From assembly GCF_000279145.1 (NCBI RefSeq), contig NC_018178.1:3233688-3297687 (forward strand): a stretch of DNA of 64,000 nt, read 5' to 3'. The notes under the pieces are model-generated. The model ran no database searches. It saw only the letters and a list, made by a program, of their open reading frames with translations, and had not been told where the DNA came from. The translations under genes were made by a program, and so were the position numbers. This DNA comes from Melioribacter roseus P3M-2 (GTDB lineage: Bacteria > Bacteroidota > Ignavibacteria > Ignavibacteriales > Melioribacteraceae). Positions 37,667 to 47,087 of the stretch are shown here, piece by piece (positions within the stretch are counted from its first letter, which is position 1; each line of letters opens with the position of its first letter).

Positions 37667-38698
37667 TCAGCCGTTCAATACTCTAGTAGATTCTCTTATA
37701 ATAAGCTCGGTTTCCAATACAACTTTTTCGGGAGGCAACAATACGTTCGATTCAATATTCCTGATTAATATTTCAGCCGCTTTCCTGCCTATTTCATGCT
37801 GAGGAGCTCTAATTGTAGTCAACGGTATAGGGTATATACGCGCATAATAAATGTCGTCGTTGCCAACTATCGAAATATCGTCGGGCACTTTTATTCTTAG
37901 CTCTTTCAACGCCATAATTACCCCGAGAGCCTGCTGGTCGTTGAAGCAAACAATGGCAGTCGGATACTCTTCTTTCTTCCGGTTCTTAAAATATTCGATT
38001 GTTTTACCAAAGCTTTCTTCGAATTGCGAACCTATAGAGACTATCATATCGTCCCTGAAAATCAACGGACTTTCGCTGAATGCTTGTTTGAATCCTTCGA
38101 TGCGTTCCTGTGTATGTGAAGACTGAGGAGGTCCTGCAAAGTGAACAATTTTAGTATGCCCGCAATCGATCAGATATTTTACGGCTTTTTTTATAGCGTT
38201 TTGATTGTCGATAGCGACCACATTAGCCTGAATGCCCTTTACGTCTTCCAAAAGGACGAAGGGATAATTTATCATTTTCAACTTAAAGAGGTGTTCGATT
38301 TCGGAACTTCCCTCAACAATCGGGGCAATTATTGCTCCTTTAATATCCTTCGACGAAAACATATGCGAGAATCTGATTTCTGATTCGTGGTCGTTTTCCG
38401 AACTGGTAACAACCACGGAATAGCCCTTTGAATTGGCATATTCTTTTACGCCTGAAGCAATCGCCGTATAGAACGGATAATTCAAATCTTTGATTATAAT
38501 TCCGATAGCCTTATCCTGATTTCCGTTCTTCATATTTCGGGCAACGCCCTTGGGTCTGTAATTAAGCTCTTTCATTATTTGGAGGATGTGGTCGCGCGTC
38601 TCGGGTTTAACAGTATTTTTAGCATTTATTACGGCAGAGACAGTGCCCTTGGACACACCCGCTTTCCTGGCAACGTCTACAATAGTAATTTTTTTCAT
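37667..38698 (-). CDS. LacI-family transcriptional regulator
   Basis: A 343-residue regulator with the N-terminal LacI helix-turn-helix (TIVDVARKAGVSKGTVSAVI, 4-23; then YRPKGVARNMK as the hinge start) and a periplasmic-binding-like sensor domain (about 60-340; GIIIKDLNYPFYTAIASG, HFAGPPQSSHTQERIEGF, AIVCFNDQQALGVIMALKE, RAPQHEIGRKAAEIL). Ligand is probably a sugar or sugar acid. A 16-bp near-palindrome lies between its promoter and start codon (38728-38743), suggesting autorepression, and matching sites occur at the uronate genes 15-17 kb away; control of those genes is an inference. It converges with uvrC and diverges from the alcohol dehydrogenase. Confidence 0.93.
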   Translation of the reverse strand: MKKITIVDVARKAGVSKGTVSAVINAKNTVKPETRDHILQIMKELNYRPKGVARNMKNGNQDKAIGIIIKDLNYPFYTAIASGVKEYANSKGYSVVVTSSENDHESEIRFSHMFSSKDIKGAIIAPIVEGSSEIEHLFKLKMINYPFVLLEDVKGIQANVVAIDNQNAIKKAVKYLIDCGHTKIVHFAGPPQSSHTQERIEGFKQAFSESPLIFRDDMIVSIGSQFEESFGKTIEYFKNRKKEEYPTAIVCFNDQQALGVIMALKELRIKVPDDISIVGNDDIYYARIYPIPLTTIRAPQHEIGRKAAEILIRNIESNVLLPPEKVVLETELIIRESTRVLNG

Positions 38699-38727
38699 TT
38701 AATTTTTCCTGCTTTGGATCTCCCCAA

Positions 38728-38743
38728 ATTAAAACGGTTTAAT
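38728..38743. promoter_or_regulatory. Candidate LacI-type operator, site A (lacI gene)
   Basis: ATTAAAACGGTTTAAT pairs in 7 of 8 positions as a palindrome centred on CG, the hallmark of LacI-family operators. It lies just downstream of the predicted lacI transcription start and 30 nt before its ATG, a place where a bound repressor would block its own transcription. It differs from site B by one base. Confidence 0.65.
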
Positions 38744-38759
38744 ACCTTTATAAAACATT

Positions 38760-38791
38760 CAAAAATACTTTTATATCCTTATAAAATCAAA
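38760..38791 (-). promoter_or_regulatory. Bacteroidota-type promoter of lacI
   Basis: On the minus strand TTTG (38788-38791) is followed after exactly 20 nt by TATTTTTG (38760-38767). Site A begins about 16 nt downstream of the -7 element. Confidence 0.7.
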
Positions 38792-38885
38792 TTATTTTTA
38801 GCATTAAAATCGGTAAAAAAAGCGATACAAGCATTTTCGGAAAAATTTTAAATAGCCGGACTTATTTTCTGAAGTTTCATTTTTT

Positions 38886-38893
38886 TATTTTTG
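38886..38893 (+). promoter_or_regulatory. -7 element of the Fe alcohol dehydrogenase gene
   Basis: TATTTTTG matches TAnnTTTG and lies 36 nt before the ATG; no TTTG is found at the ideal distance upstream. Confidence 0.45.
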
Positions 38894-38929
38894 CAGGGAT
38901 AAATTTTAATAAATTCTGGAGGCGCTTGC

Positions 38930-40096
38930 ATGAACAATTTCGTATATCAAAATCCGACAAAAATAATTTTCGGCAAAGAAACTATCGGGAAAATCGGAGA
39001 AGAAATAAAAAATCACAATATTAAATCGGTTCTAATTTTATACGGCAAGGGTTCGATCTTTAAAAACGGCGTCTATGATAAAGTCGTTGACTCATTAAAA
39101 GCCAACAATATCCAATATATCGAAAAAGGAGGCGTAAAACCGAATCCCGTGCTCAGTTTTGTGCGCGAAACAGTCCGTCTCGTTAAGAGAAATAATATCG
39201 AGGCTATATTAGCCGTGGGCGGCGGCAGCGTTATCGATTCGGCAAAAGCAATCGGAGCCGGCGCAGTTTACGACGGAGACATCTGGGATGCGTTCGAAGG
39301 CAATGTGAAACTTTCAGATTCCCTTCCGATATTTTCCATTTTAACACTTTCGGCTACAGGTTCGGAAATGAACGGTTATGCTGTCATTACAAATGAAACG
39401 GAGAATAAAAAATGGGCTTTTACGGCGGGCTTATCTTCATACCCGAAGGTATCAGTGATTGATCCGACGGTACAATTTACGTTGCCCAAAGAACAAACTG
39501 TCTACGGAGCGATCGACGTACTCTCCCACATTTTCGAATTGTATTTCGACGGAACGCCGGAGACCGATTTGCCAGATGAGTTAGCCGAAGGTCTCGTTAG
39601 AACGATAATAAAAAGCGTCAAGACATTGATTGACAAACCGGAGGATTATAATGCCCGTGCAAATTTAGCCTGGTCGGCCACCCTGGCATTAAACGGAATA
39701 ATCGGCGCCGGCAGAAATTACGGCGACTGGGCAACGCATTCAATCGAACATTCGATTTCGGCATTTTACGACGTAGCTCACGGAGCGGGTCTGGCTGTAA
39801 TTTTCCCCGCCTGGATGTCATATAACATAAATTTGATAAACGATAAATTAATCAGACTCGGAAGGAATGTATTCAGTCATGACATAAATGAAGGCAGCCA
39901 AACGATAAAACAACTTGTGGAATTTTATAAGTCGATTGGAGCGCCAGTAAAACTGACAGACTTCGGAATTCAAGAAAACGATCTGAATAAACTTGCAGAC
40001 AATGCCGCTTTACAAGCTCCCTTAGGCGCCCTTAGAAAATTGGAACGCGACGACATCTATCAAATCTATTCTATAGCTTTCAAAGGCGAATATTAA
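38930..40096 (+). CDS. Iron-dependent alcohol dehydrogenase (butanol-dehydrogenase type)
   Basis: NAD(P)-dependent interconversion of aldehydes and alcohols. The 388 residues belong to the group III, iron-containing family in its BdhA/YqhD-like form: GGGSVIDSAKAIG (97-109) binds the cofactor, and the metal ligands map to Asp196, His200 (IDVLSHIFE), His270 and His284 (THSIEHSISAFYDVAHG), all present. GGAGG lies 9 nt before the ATG. It diverges from lacI; a functional link is possible because operator A lies in the shared gap, but about 140 nt upstream of its promoter. Substrate cannot be read. Confidence 0.92.
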   Translation: MNNFVYQNPTKIIFGKETIGKIGEEIKNHNIKSVLILYGKGSIFKNGVYDKVVDSLKANNIQYIEKGGVKPNPVLSFVRETVRLVKRNNIEAILAVGGGSVIDSAKAIGAGAVYDGDIWDAFEGNVKLSDSLPIFSILTLSATGSEMNGYAVITNETENKKWAFTAGLSSYPKVSVIDPTVQFTLPKEQTVYGAIDVLSHIFELYFDGTPETDLPDELAEGLVRTIIKSVKTLIDKPEDYNARANLAWSATLALNGIIGAGRNYGDWATHSIEHSISAFYDVAHGAGLAVIFPAWMSYNINLINDKLIRLGRNVFSHDINEGSQTIKQLVEFYKSIGAPVKLTDFGIQENDLNKLADNAALQAPLGALRKLERDDIYQIYSIAFKGEY

Positions 40097-40101
40097 AAAT
40101 T

Positions 40102-40135
40102 ATCGGGCTGTCTCCGTCTTAGAAGACAGCCCGAT
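40102..40135. terminator. Bidirectional terminator
   Basis: A 12-bp stem (ATCGGGCTGTCT / AGACAGCCCGAT) with a 10-nt loop fills the 44-nt gap between the convergent alcohol dehydrogenase and glycoside hydrolase genes. Confidence 0.8.
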
Positions 40136-40140
40136 AAATA

Positions 40141-42669
40141 CTATTTGCCGTTCAATAAATCATCTACGGCATTTACAAGAAAGATATACTCGGCGCAGAT
40201 ATCGATTACATATTCGTTTTCACCCCAGAGGAATGGCCAATCTTCTTTGTTCTCAGGGAAATCAGGTTTAAGCATTAACAGGCCCGGCACCACGCCGCCG
40301 GCAATAAACGTGTAATCTGCCCTATTGCCTCCATAAGCCACCTTTTTGGAATACACGCCCACGCCCGACACAAAAGAAATGTTAGAGGACGGATGAAGTC
40401 CGTAAATATAGCTCAAGCCTCTGAATGTATATTCCGGATTCATAATATCCGGAAAAGCTTTATGAACATGATAATTCGTAATAGCCCAGCTTATTAATTC
40501 ATGGTTGCCTGCCCACGGACGCCTTCCGATTAATACTCCGTATGGGTTTTCTTTTAAGAATTCGTCGCACTCCGTTTTATATTTTTCTACATAAGGGACT
40601 AACCTCTCCTTGAATCGACTGTCGAAATACGGAATCGCTTTAACGGCTCGTTCTATAAAAAGTATACGCGACAAACCGAGAGCGTTCCATATAAGATTTT
40701 CAAAGCGTTCTTTATAGTTTTCCTTTTCGGTAGAAATCAACAATTGCAATGCCGCATCGACTTCCCCTCTTATTCTGTAAAGTGCAAATCTGCCGGTGTC
40801 CTTTATCTCCCAGCCGGATTCATTGTGTTCTTTAATCCATGCATTCTCTGCTATCGACAAAGCCTCCGAGGCAAGAGAATCGTTGAATCCCTTTAATGCT
40901 CTGTAAGCAGCCGCCAATGCCGCCATCGAAGAATAATTCAACGACGGATCTTTCCCGGTAAAAGCCCACCTGTCGTCATTGACGCCGCTGTATTTCCCGT
41001 CGTTTTCATTGACATCCATCTCCGGATTATAAATCATATTATCTGTCATTGCCGAGGGATCGCCGAGATGATGATACTGATGAAGATTCGGCACTACTAT
41101 TCCCCTGAATGCATGTCCTACCGATTTATGCTGCGCTACTAGTTGCAACGTGCCGTGTTCGATTTGTTGAAGCAAGTCAGGTTTACCGTCGGGATGATGA
41201 ATATCCGTATATCTGATTTTTTGATCAATGTATGTTTGGTCCCTGTCGATCTTAAAGTGTTCCCAACTGTCGACAAAACTCATTACTGTTGTGCAATGAT
41301 GTCCCGTCTGGATATCGAAGTCTCCGGCGTCGAACCAACCTCCGACGTCGAGGCCGGGAATATGTTCTCCTGATTTGTATTTGGTATCAGTACTAGGACC
41401 CATACTATAACCGTCAAAATGAATATGGTTTACCGGAGCCTGACGGGCGTCGTCCCGGCTGGGCAAACCGTGCCATACCCTGTAAGCTTCGTTGACAAAC
41501 ATATGATCCATCTGCACGGGAAACCATACGTCCAGAGTGGCATGCCATGCGGATTTATAGACATCCTCGCTTACAGGGAAAGGCTTGGTCTGAATATCGC
41601 CGTACTTAATAGAATATAAGCCGCTTTCTTTTATATCGGAAAAGTCAAACGTAACGTATTTATACCTCAGGAATTCGCCCCAACGTTCTACTTTTCTCTC
41701 AAGAACCTTAATCGTATTGCCGTCTTCATCAATTTTAAATAAAGCGGCGGTTTCAAGCGGTTCGTCATTTTTATCCAATTCAATTACGGAAATTTTATTT
41801 TGACCGGGATGATATCCCGTCTGAGAATAAGTAATTACCGGCTTGCGTATCCAATCCTTAATTGAATTTGCTTTCAAAAACCATTGTAATACCACTCCCT
41901 TTTTTCCGGCCGGTAATAAGGATCTTACAACATACCAACCGTTCTGAGCCAGGTTTCTGCCGTCATACAGCATCAGATTTCCGGTTAACGATTTAATTGT
42001 TACAAGACGTTCGGGGTCTTCCGGCGCCAGAGTTAAAACCTTACCTTCTACTATCGGAAGCGGATTAATAAATTCTCCGCGACCTTTATCGTCAAAAGTT
42101 GAATGACCTGCAAACTGAGGAATCTTTTCTTCAACCGGTCGGGTTTCAACAGGACCTGTCGGGTACAAAGGAAATATACCCGGTTTTCCGTCGATCAAAT
42201 AGGTCTTTTCAAAATAAGCCGACGGCAAAAATTCCATATTGAAGCCCGCATGCCCTTCCAATTTTTCGGGCAGAGGTTCGTCAAGTATTACTTGTATTAT
42301 CGCGCCGTCTTCATATGCCTCAACTTTTACTCTGGAATTAAAATCGAATTCGTTATAACGCAGCAATACCTCTATCGAATTATTCTCCCTGTCAACTTTT
42401 CTCTCAACCACCATAGGTATCTGATCCCATTGTTCCGGTGTGGGCTGAAGACGGACTCCTCCGCCGGTCGCAGTGCGAACATCGTGATGAATCAATTCAA
42501 TACCTGCGGTTTTTTCGTCAAAGAAGTAACCGGTATATTGATTGCTGAACACCAGCAAATTAACGCCGCGTGTTTCAAAATACTCCTTTTCATTGATTTT
42601 CAATTCCTGCGCCGATAACGGATAGCGACTTAATATTAGAATCATTAAAAGAATACTTAATTTTTTCAT
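40141..42669 (-). CDS. Exported family 9 glycoside hydrolase-like protein
   Basis: An 842-residue protein with a signal peptide (about 1-20). Residues 22-285 form a beta-rich region I do not recognise. A cellulase-N-terminal Ig-like domain follows (about 287-380; SQTGYHPGQNKISVIE to GLYSIKYG), then a GH9 (alpha/alpha)6 domain. The GH9 catalytic pattern is visible: DAGDFD with Asp447 and Asp450, and the closing WGENEYVI with Glu819 as the likely acid. GGGGAGG precedes the ATG. No dockerin, binding module or T9SS tail is seen, so it is probably periplasmic. GH9 enzymes are mostly endoglucanases, with some exo-acting or glucosaminidase members; the substrate here is open. Confidence 0.85.
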   Translation of the reverse strand: MKKLSILLMILILSRYPLSAQELKINEKEYFETRGVNLLVFSNQYTGYFFDEKTAGIELIHHDVRTATGGGVRLQPTPEQWDQIPMVVERKVDRENNSIEVLLRYNEFDFNSRVKVEAYEDGAIIQVILDEPLPEKLEGHAGFNMEFLPSAYFEKTYLIDGKPGIFPLYPTGPVETRPVEEKIPQFAGHSTFDDKGRGEFINPLPIVEGKVLTLAPEDPERLVTIKSLTGNLMLYDGRNLAQNGWYVVRSLLPAGKKGVVLQWFLKANSIKDWIRKPVITYSQTGYHPGQNKISVIELDKNDEPLETAALFKIDEDGNTIKVLERKVERWGEFLRYKYVTFDFSDIKESGLYSIKYGDIQTKPFPVSEDVYKSAWHATLDVWFPVQMDHMFVNEAYRVWHGLPSRDDARQAPVNHIHFDGYSMGPSTDTKYKSGEHIPGLDVGGWFDAGDFDIQTGHHCTTVMSFVDSWEHFKIDRDQTYIDQKIRYTDIHHPDGKPDLLQQIEHGTLQLVAQHKSVGHAFRGIVVPNLHQYHHLGDPSAMTDNMIYNPEMDVNENDGKYSGVNDDRWAFTGKDPSLNYSSMAALAAAYRALKGFNDSLASEALSIAENAWIKEHNESGWEIKDTGRFALYRIRGEVDAALQLLISTEKENYKERFENLIWNALGLSRILFIERAVKAIPYFDSRFKERLVPYVEKYKTECDEFLKENPYGVLIGRRPWAGNHELISWAITNYHVHKAFPDIMNPEYTFRGLSYIYGLHPSSNISFVSGVGVYSKKVAYGGNRADYTFIAGGVVPGLLMLKPDFPENKEDWPFLWGENEYVIDICAEYIFLVNAVDDLLNGK

Positions 42670-42689
42670 GATACCTCCCCTATATTGAT

Positions 42690-45017
42690 TTATTTACGAC
42701 GAGCTGCATTCCAAGTAATTACCGTAATTACGGAATAAAAAAACAAGCCGACGAAAAAAGAGAACGTAAATCCTAACGTCATCGAAAAAATAACGGCGAG
42801 AACCGAACCAGCGACCGACATAAGACCGTTGACGCCGTATAACCATGGGATATATTTTTCCAGTTTATGCTCTTTTAACAAATTAATTCCTGCGGGAAAC
42901 GGGACGCCGAGCATAAAAGCCAGAGGCAATAAAAGCATAAATATAATAAAGGCTCGGAACGCGAGATTTAATTCAACCACTCCATCGAGTATCAACGGGT
43001 AAGTCGTGAATAGAATAATTCCATAGATAACAATGAAAAGAGTAATAATTCTCAAACGTCCGTAAAATTTCACTTTGATTATTTTTTTGCTGTAAAAGCT
43101 GCCCATACCCATTCCTATCAACAAAGACGAAAGCAGCACAGAGAGCGAAACAGTAGGTATGCCCAGATAGAGAATTAATTTTTGAAAAAGAGCAATCTCC
43201 ATTATCATAAAACCGGCGCCGATACAAACAAACAACAGCAATGTAAAAAAGAGTTCTTTCCTATCTATTTTCTCTTTTTTAATTCGCTTTACATTAAAAG
43301 CGGGAATTGCAACTACTAATAATCCGATTATAACAATCGCAATAAACAGTTTTAACAAATCATCCGGCACGCCTCGATTTACCTTATAGAAGAACGGACT
43401 GTCGTCTCTCACGGGAGATATGTCGTACTTATCTTTTTTGATCAACTCTTCGATTGAGTCGATATTTTCATAGACTGTTGATAAGAATAAATTTTCCGGC
43501 GACTTATCCAGTTCATTCCAACTGAACGGTAAATAGGTAACCTGCGGTAAACTTTTCGGAATTTTTCTCAGCGTATTTTTAATGTTGCTTATATCATTCT
43601 GGGAGAAAGCCGTTTTCTTAATTACAAGAGTAGGAGCGTAATCCTGTCCGATAACAATAAAATGATTCAAAGCGTCCCGGTTATTTATTCCCGATTCGTC
43701 GAACGCATAGATCGCTGTAACCAATAATCGAATTAATTCCCATCTGTTATGAACTGTAAATATCAATCTGCCGTTTTGCGTCAGCCTGTTCAAATAATCT
43801 TTAATAGCCTCAACGGTGAGCAAATAATTTTCGTTTGACGCTATGTTGTCGATGTTTTGCAATTGTTCCGTCGATGGCGACGCCATTACAATCAGGTCAA
43901 AATATTTATTTGCGCGTTTGATGTAGTTGCGCCCTTCGTCTATCAGTATTTTTACATTCGAAAAATCCGTATAAATGCCGCCGTTGAACTCTTTTTGTTC
44001 TTTAACGATTCGCACAAAATCGGAATTTACTTCCACACCGTAAATTTCTTTCACTCCCTCAATCAAGCCCACTAAAATTTCTTTGCCTCCGCCCGGTCCG
44101 ATAACCAGCATTCTGTTTTTTTCATTTTCATTAAGTAATAAAAATGGAATGGAAGTAGAGTGCTGAATTAATAACCTGCCCAGCATACTGCCGGGATTTT
44201 TAACGTCCCCGCCGAATCGATACATTTGCGAACCGGCCGACCCGTCAATGAAAAGTTGCTTAACCATGTCCTGATTCTTATACTTCACCAGATCCGAGCG
44301 CCCGTTAATACTCCATCGGCTCTCCTCAATCTCTGAAATTTCTTTGGCGTCCGGATAAACGTAATAGAAATCTTTTTCGGGATAATACCCGATCGGAATT
44401 TCTCCGATCAATTCATCATCCCCCTTTACGAGTAGAAACCCCATCGATAAAAACATTAGGGAATAAATTAACAGCCTTACCGAACGACGCAATCCGATTG
44501 AGAAGGAGTAAATTACGATCGTCAATAACAATAACGAAACAAACAAGACTCCGTTAACGGCGCCGAGATTATTCAGAATCGGAATTGACGCTACGGCTCC
44601 GATTGCCGCCCCGGAAAGATCGGACGCATATAAACGGAATCCGTCGAAAGAGAACACTTTATAAATCTGCGAGTATAATATGCCGGCGGTAAAAAACGGT
44701 ATGGTTTGCAGCGAAAAATAAACATACGGATTTGTAATTTTGAAGAGAACGATCGATAAGATAAAGATTATTAAAGAAACGCTCAAAGCAACGATATACT
44801 TTTTCAACACTATGATAATTTCATCAGATTCGATAGCCTTAACTCTATAATGCGCATATATACTTCCCAGCCCTATTCCCAATATTGCCAATGACAGGAT
44901 TAAAAAGGCATAGTTACTAACGAATATTACCGACGATATGCGAGTCGATATTATTTCAAAACTAATTATCGCAAGAGACAGGGTCAATAAAATCAGGTAA
45001 ATTCTTTTAACACTCAT
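42690..45017 (-). CDS. Polytopic membrane protein with spermidine-synthase-like domain
   Basis: A 775-residue inner-membrane protein. About seven membrane helices at the N-terminus (first near 6-32) are followed by a soluble Rossmann domain (about 225-510) with a SAM/polyamine-synthase-like loop MLVIGPGGGKEILVGL and GVEVNSDFVRIVKEQ, the motif (VIGPGGG...E) of spermidine-synthase-type proteins, and then by about six more helices. Such fused transporter/spermidine-synthase-like proteins are widespread and uncharacterised; polyamine synthesis is not implied. Its start overlaps the SGNH/TPR gene by 11 nt, so both act from one transcript. It ends 20 nt before the GH9 gene on the same strand. Confidence 0.8.
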   Translation of the reverse strand: MSVKRIYLILLTLSLAIISFEIISTRISSVIFVSNYAFLILSLAILGIGLGSIYAHYRVKAIESDEIIIVLKKYIVALSVSLIIFILSIVLFKITNPYVYFSLQTIPFFTAGILYSQIYKVFSFDGFRLYASDLSGAAIGAVASIPILNNLGAVNGVLFVSLLLLTIVIYSFSIGLRRSVRLLIYSLMFLSMGFLLVKGDDELIGEIPIGYYPEKDFYYVYPDAKEISEIEESRWSINGRSDLVKYKNQDMVKQLFIDGSAGSQMYRFGGDVKNPGSMLGRLLIQHSTSIPFLLLNENEKNRMLVIGPGGGKEILVGLIEGVKEIYGVEVNSDFVRIVKEQKEFNGGIYTDFSNVKILIDEGRNYIKRANKYFDLIVMASPSTEQLQNIDNIASNENYLLTVEAIKDYLNRLTQNGRLIFTVHNRWELIRLLVTAIYAFDESGINNRDALNHFIVIGQDYAPTLVIKKTAFSQNDISNIKNTLRKIPKSLPQVTYLPFSWNELDKSPENLFLSTVYENIDSIEELIKKDKYDISPVRDDSPFFYKVNRGVPDDLLKLFIAIVIIGLLVVAIPAFNVKRIKKEKIDRKELFFTLLLFVCIGAGFMIMEIALFQKLILYLGIPTVSLSVLLSSLLIGMGMGSFYSKKIIKVKFYGRLRIITLFIVIYGIILFTTYPLILDGVVELNLAFRAFIIFMLLLPLAFMLGVPFPAGINLLKEHKLEKYIPWLYGVNGLMSVAGSVLAVIFSMTLGFTFSFFVGLFFYSVITVITWNAARRK

Positions 45018-46977
45018 ATTTTCGCGTTTTGTGAAGCGTTTTGTTTTTTAATTTTTTTCCTATCTCGGTTTTCAATTGTATTGCATCTTTGTCGCCGGGA
45101 ACGAGAGCCAAACTTCTGTTAAGATAAACATTAGCCGAATCGAGCTCGTTGTTTTTATAAAATGCATATGCCAAATTATACAATAATCCCGCGTCGTCGG
45201 GAGCCGACAGATAAGCCTGCTTAAGATATTTGATAGCGTTGCGGTAATTGCCGATATATAAGGCCATCAATCCGTTTCTACGCGGAGTGTAATCATTGAG
45301 ATTAATTTTATTTTGAGCATAAAAAAATCTCAAAGCTCCGTCGAGGTCCTTAAGAACGGGATACTGATAAATGATGACGTCCATATATTTCAGATAATTT
45401 TTTATTTCGTCTCTTCTCAGATGATAAGTAGCGGCTATCAGATGCGCGTCGACCCAGGATACTTTGTTTTCGATTCTGGCCGCGGCAAGCGAATCGATAA
45501 AATCTTTGGGATTCAGTATATTCATAAAATCCGATTGATTAAATTTATTTCTTCGCTTTTCGGCAAAAGGCCAATCGGATTTCAGTAATTTAGCGTAATA
45601 GACGCCCAGCGTCGAATCCAAACGCGTAAATACAAAATTCGCCACTGTTATGCTGTCCTGCTTTTCATAAGGTATCTTCCCTCTTTCGATCGGAGGCAGG
45701 TAACCGAATTTATGCATGTAATCGTAATACGACTTACCCATCAGTTGATAACCCTGTAAGTTGGGATGTAAATGGTCCACCATCAGATTGTCCCCGACTA
45801 TGCCGGAAGGGCTAGCGGCGTTAAATATAGAATCCAGAGGAACTACAGGAGCTCCGTATTTATATCCCAATTCTTCTATAATACTATTCATTGCCTGGGG
45901 GGCTCGAAATCTGAGAGCGTCCAAATCTTTAGCCAATACAAACAGCGAATCTGCTTTTTTCAAATTCCCTTTATTCAGTTCCCTCACGGCATTTTCATAT
46001 GCCTCAATTGCCGTAACGTAATCCGGAGTTTCGACCGAGGCAAAAGGTTTTTGATCCTTCAGATTGCAAACGAGCTTTCCTAAAATGACCGGCGTTCCCC
46101 TTTCTTTAGAAAGCCTTAAAATCTCATCCATATTTTCTCTGAATTGTTGAACGCCTTCTGCGAACTCCTCCGAGTTAACAGGAATTAATTTATCTTGGGC
46201 AATTTCCGACATAAGCGTGCCGTGCGATTTAATATTTTCACCAGTAAGGAGAGACGCTATTGAATTAATTGCGTCTCTGGTCAATTGTGTAATTTTATAT
46301 TTGTTTAAATACAACATCAACTTTATCAAAGCGCGCGATGTTCCGTACGACTCCACCGAACCGACTCCGAGAGCGCCATAATATTCATTGTGACCGGCAT
46401 AAATCAAAATCAAATCCGGCTCTTTTTCCAACACGCCCGGAAGCAAATCCAAAATCGTGTACGAATTAACCGCTGTCATAGCGACATTCACAATCTCGAT
46501 ATTCGATTCGGGATAAACGAGTTCCAATCTTTTACGTATATACCTTGAAAATGCGCCCATCGGATTAAAAGGATATCCCTGAGCGCTGCTTCCGCCGAGA
46601 ACAAATACTCTGAAAGCATTCGGCTTTTTATGAAGGTCGAACATATCCTCTATAGTATTGGGCGTAAAATTCCCGCTTGGGAAATATCGCCTTCCTACTT
46701 CAGGATTTATAATTAGTTTGCCGTTTCCCGCATCGACCCATTGTTCGGTATTATAACCGTAGTCGGTTGCTCTGAGTAATAATTCCAACAACGTTATAAA
46801 AATTACCGGCGCTAATACCAGAACTACATAAAACCATTTTGGATATTTACGAGACGATGTTTTCAATATTTCATTTATCTCTTTTACGGAAAGATTATAT
46901 TTTTTAGACAGTTGTTCAGGCGTGCGCTTTTTACCGTCTGCGAGAATCTTTTTTCTGATGTCTTTATTTCCGTTCAA
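45007..46977 (-). CDS. Membrane-anchored SGNH hydrolase with TPR tail and HTH-like N-terminus
   Basis: A 656-residue protein with an unusual order of parts. Residues 1-45 are cytoplasmic and include TPEQLSKKYNLSVKEINEIL (19-38), which reads like a helix-turn-helix. One membrane helix follows (about 47-69). The outer part has an SGNH/GDSL-type hydrolase domain: nucleophile region LGGSSAQGYP (Ser131 likely), AGHNEYYG (Asn197) and DHLHP with Asp401 and His404. Residues from about 560 contain TPR-like repeats (YLKQAYLSAPDDAGLLYNLA and so on). It overlaps the spermidine-synthase-like gene by 11 nt. Probable role: esterase or acyltransferase-like activity on an envelope polymer; substrate unknown. 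Confidence 0.8.
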   Translation of the reverse strand: MNGNKDIRKKILADGKKRTPEQLSKKYNLSVKEINEILKTSSRKYPKWFYVVLVLAPVIFITLLELLLRATDYGYNTEQWVDAGNGKLIINPEVGRRYFPSGNFTPNTIEDMFDLHKKPNAFRVFVLGGSSAQGYPFNPMGAFSRYIRKRLELVYPESNIEIVNVAMTAVNSYTILDLLPGVLEKEPDLILIYAGHNEYYGALGVGSVESYGTSRALIKLMLYLNKYKITQLTRDAINSIASLLTGENIKSHGTLMSEIAQDKLIPVNSEEFAEGVQQFRENMDEILRLSKERGTPVILGKLVCNLKDQKPFASVETPDYVTAIEAYENAVRELNKGNLKKADSLFVLAKDLDALRFRAPQAMNSIIEELGYKYGAPVVPLDSIFNAASPSGIVGDNLMVDHLHPNLQGYQLMGKSYYDYMHKFGYLPPIERGKIPYEKQDSITVANFVFTRLDSTLGVYYAKLLKSDWPFAEKRRNKFNQSDFMNILNPKDFIDSLAAARIENKVSWVDAHLIAATYHLRRDEIKNYLKYMDVIIYQYPVLKDLDGALRFFYAQNKINLNDYTPRRNGLMALYIGNYRNAIKYLKQAYLSAPDDAGLLYNLAYAFYKNNELDSANVYLNRSLALVPGDKDAIQLKTEIGKKLKNKTLHKTRKYEC

Positions 46978-47087
46978 AATAATCTCAGATTAAATTAATA
47001 CCTTATTAAGTCGATATTTTCGTATTAAATATCAACCGAAACAACATCTTTCTTCAGTATTACAAAGCGCTTTATTGAACATTACAA

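Noticed and set aside
37667-40096. Fe alcohol dehydrogenase as a member of the LacI regulon
   Set aside because: Operator A lies about 140 nt upstream of its promoter, too far to be counted as evidence of control.
42690-45017. Polyamine synthesis (speE) at this locus
   Set aside because: The soluble core resembles spermidine synthase, but the many membrane helices mark the uncharacterised fused family; no other polyamine gene is nearby.
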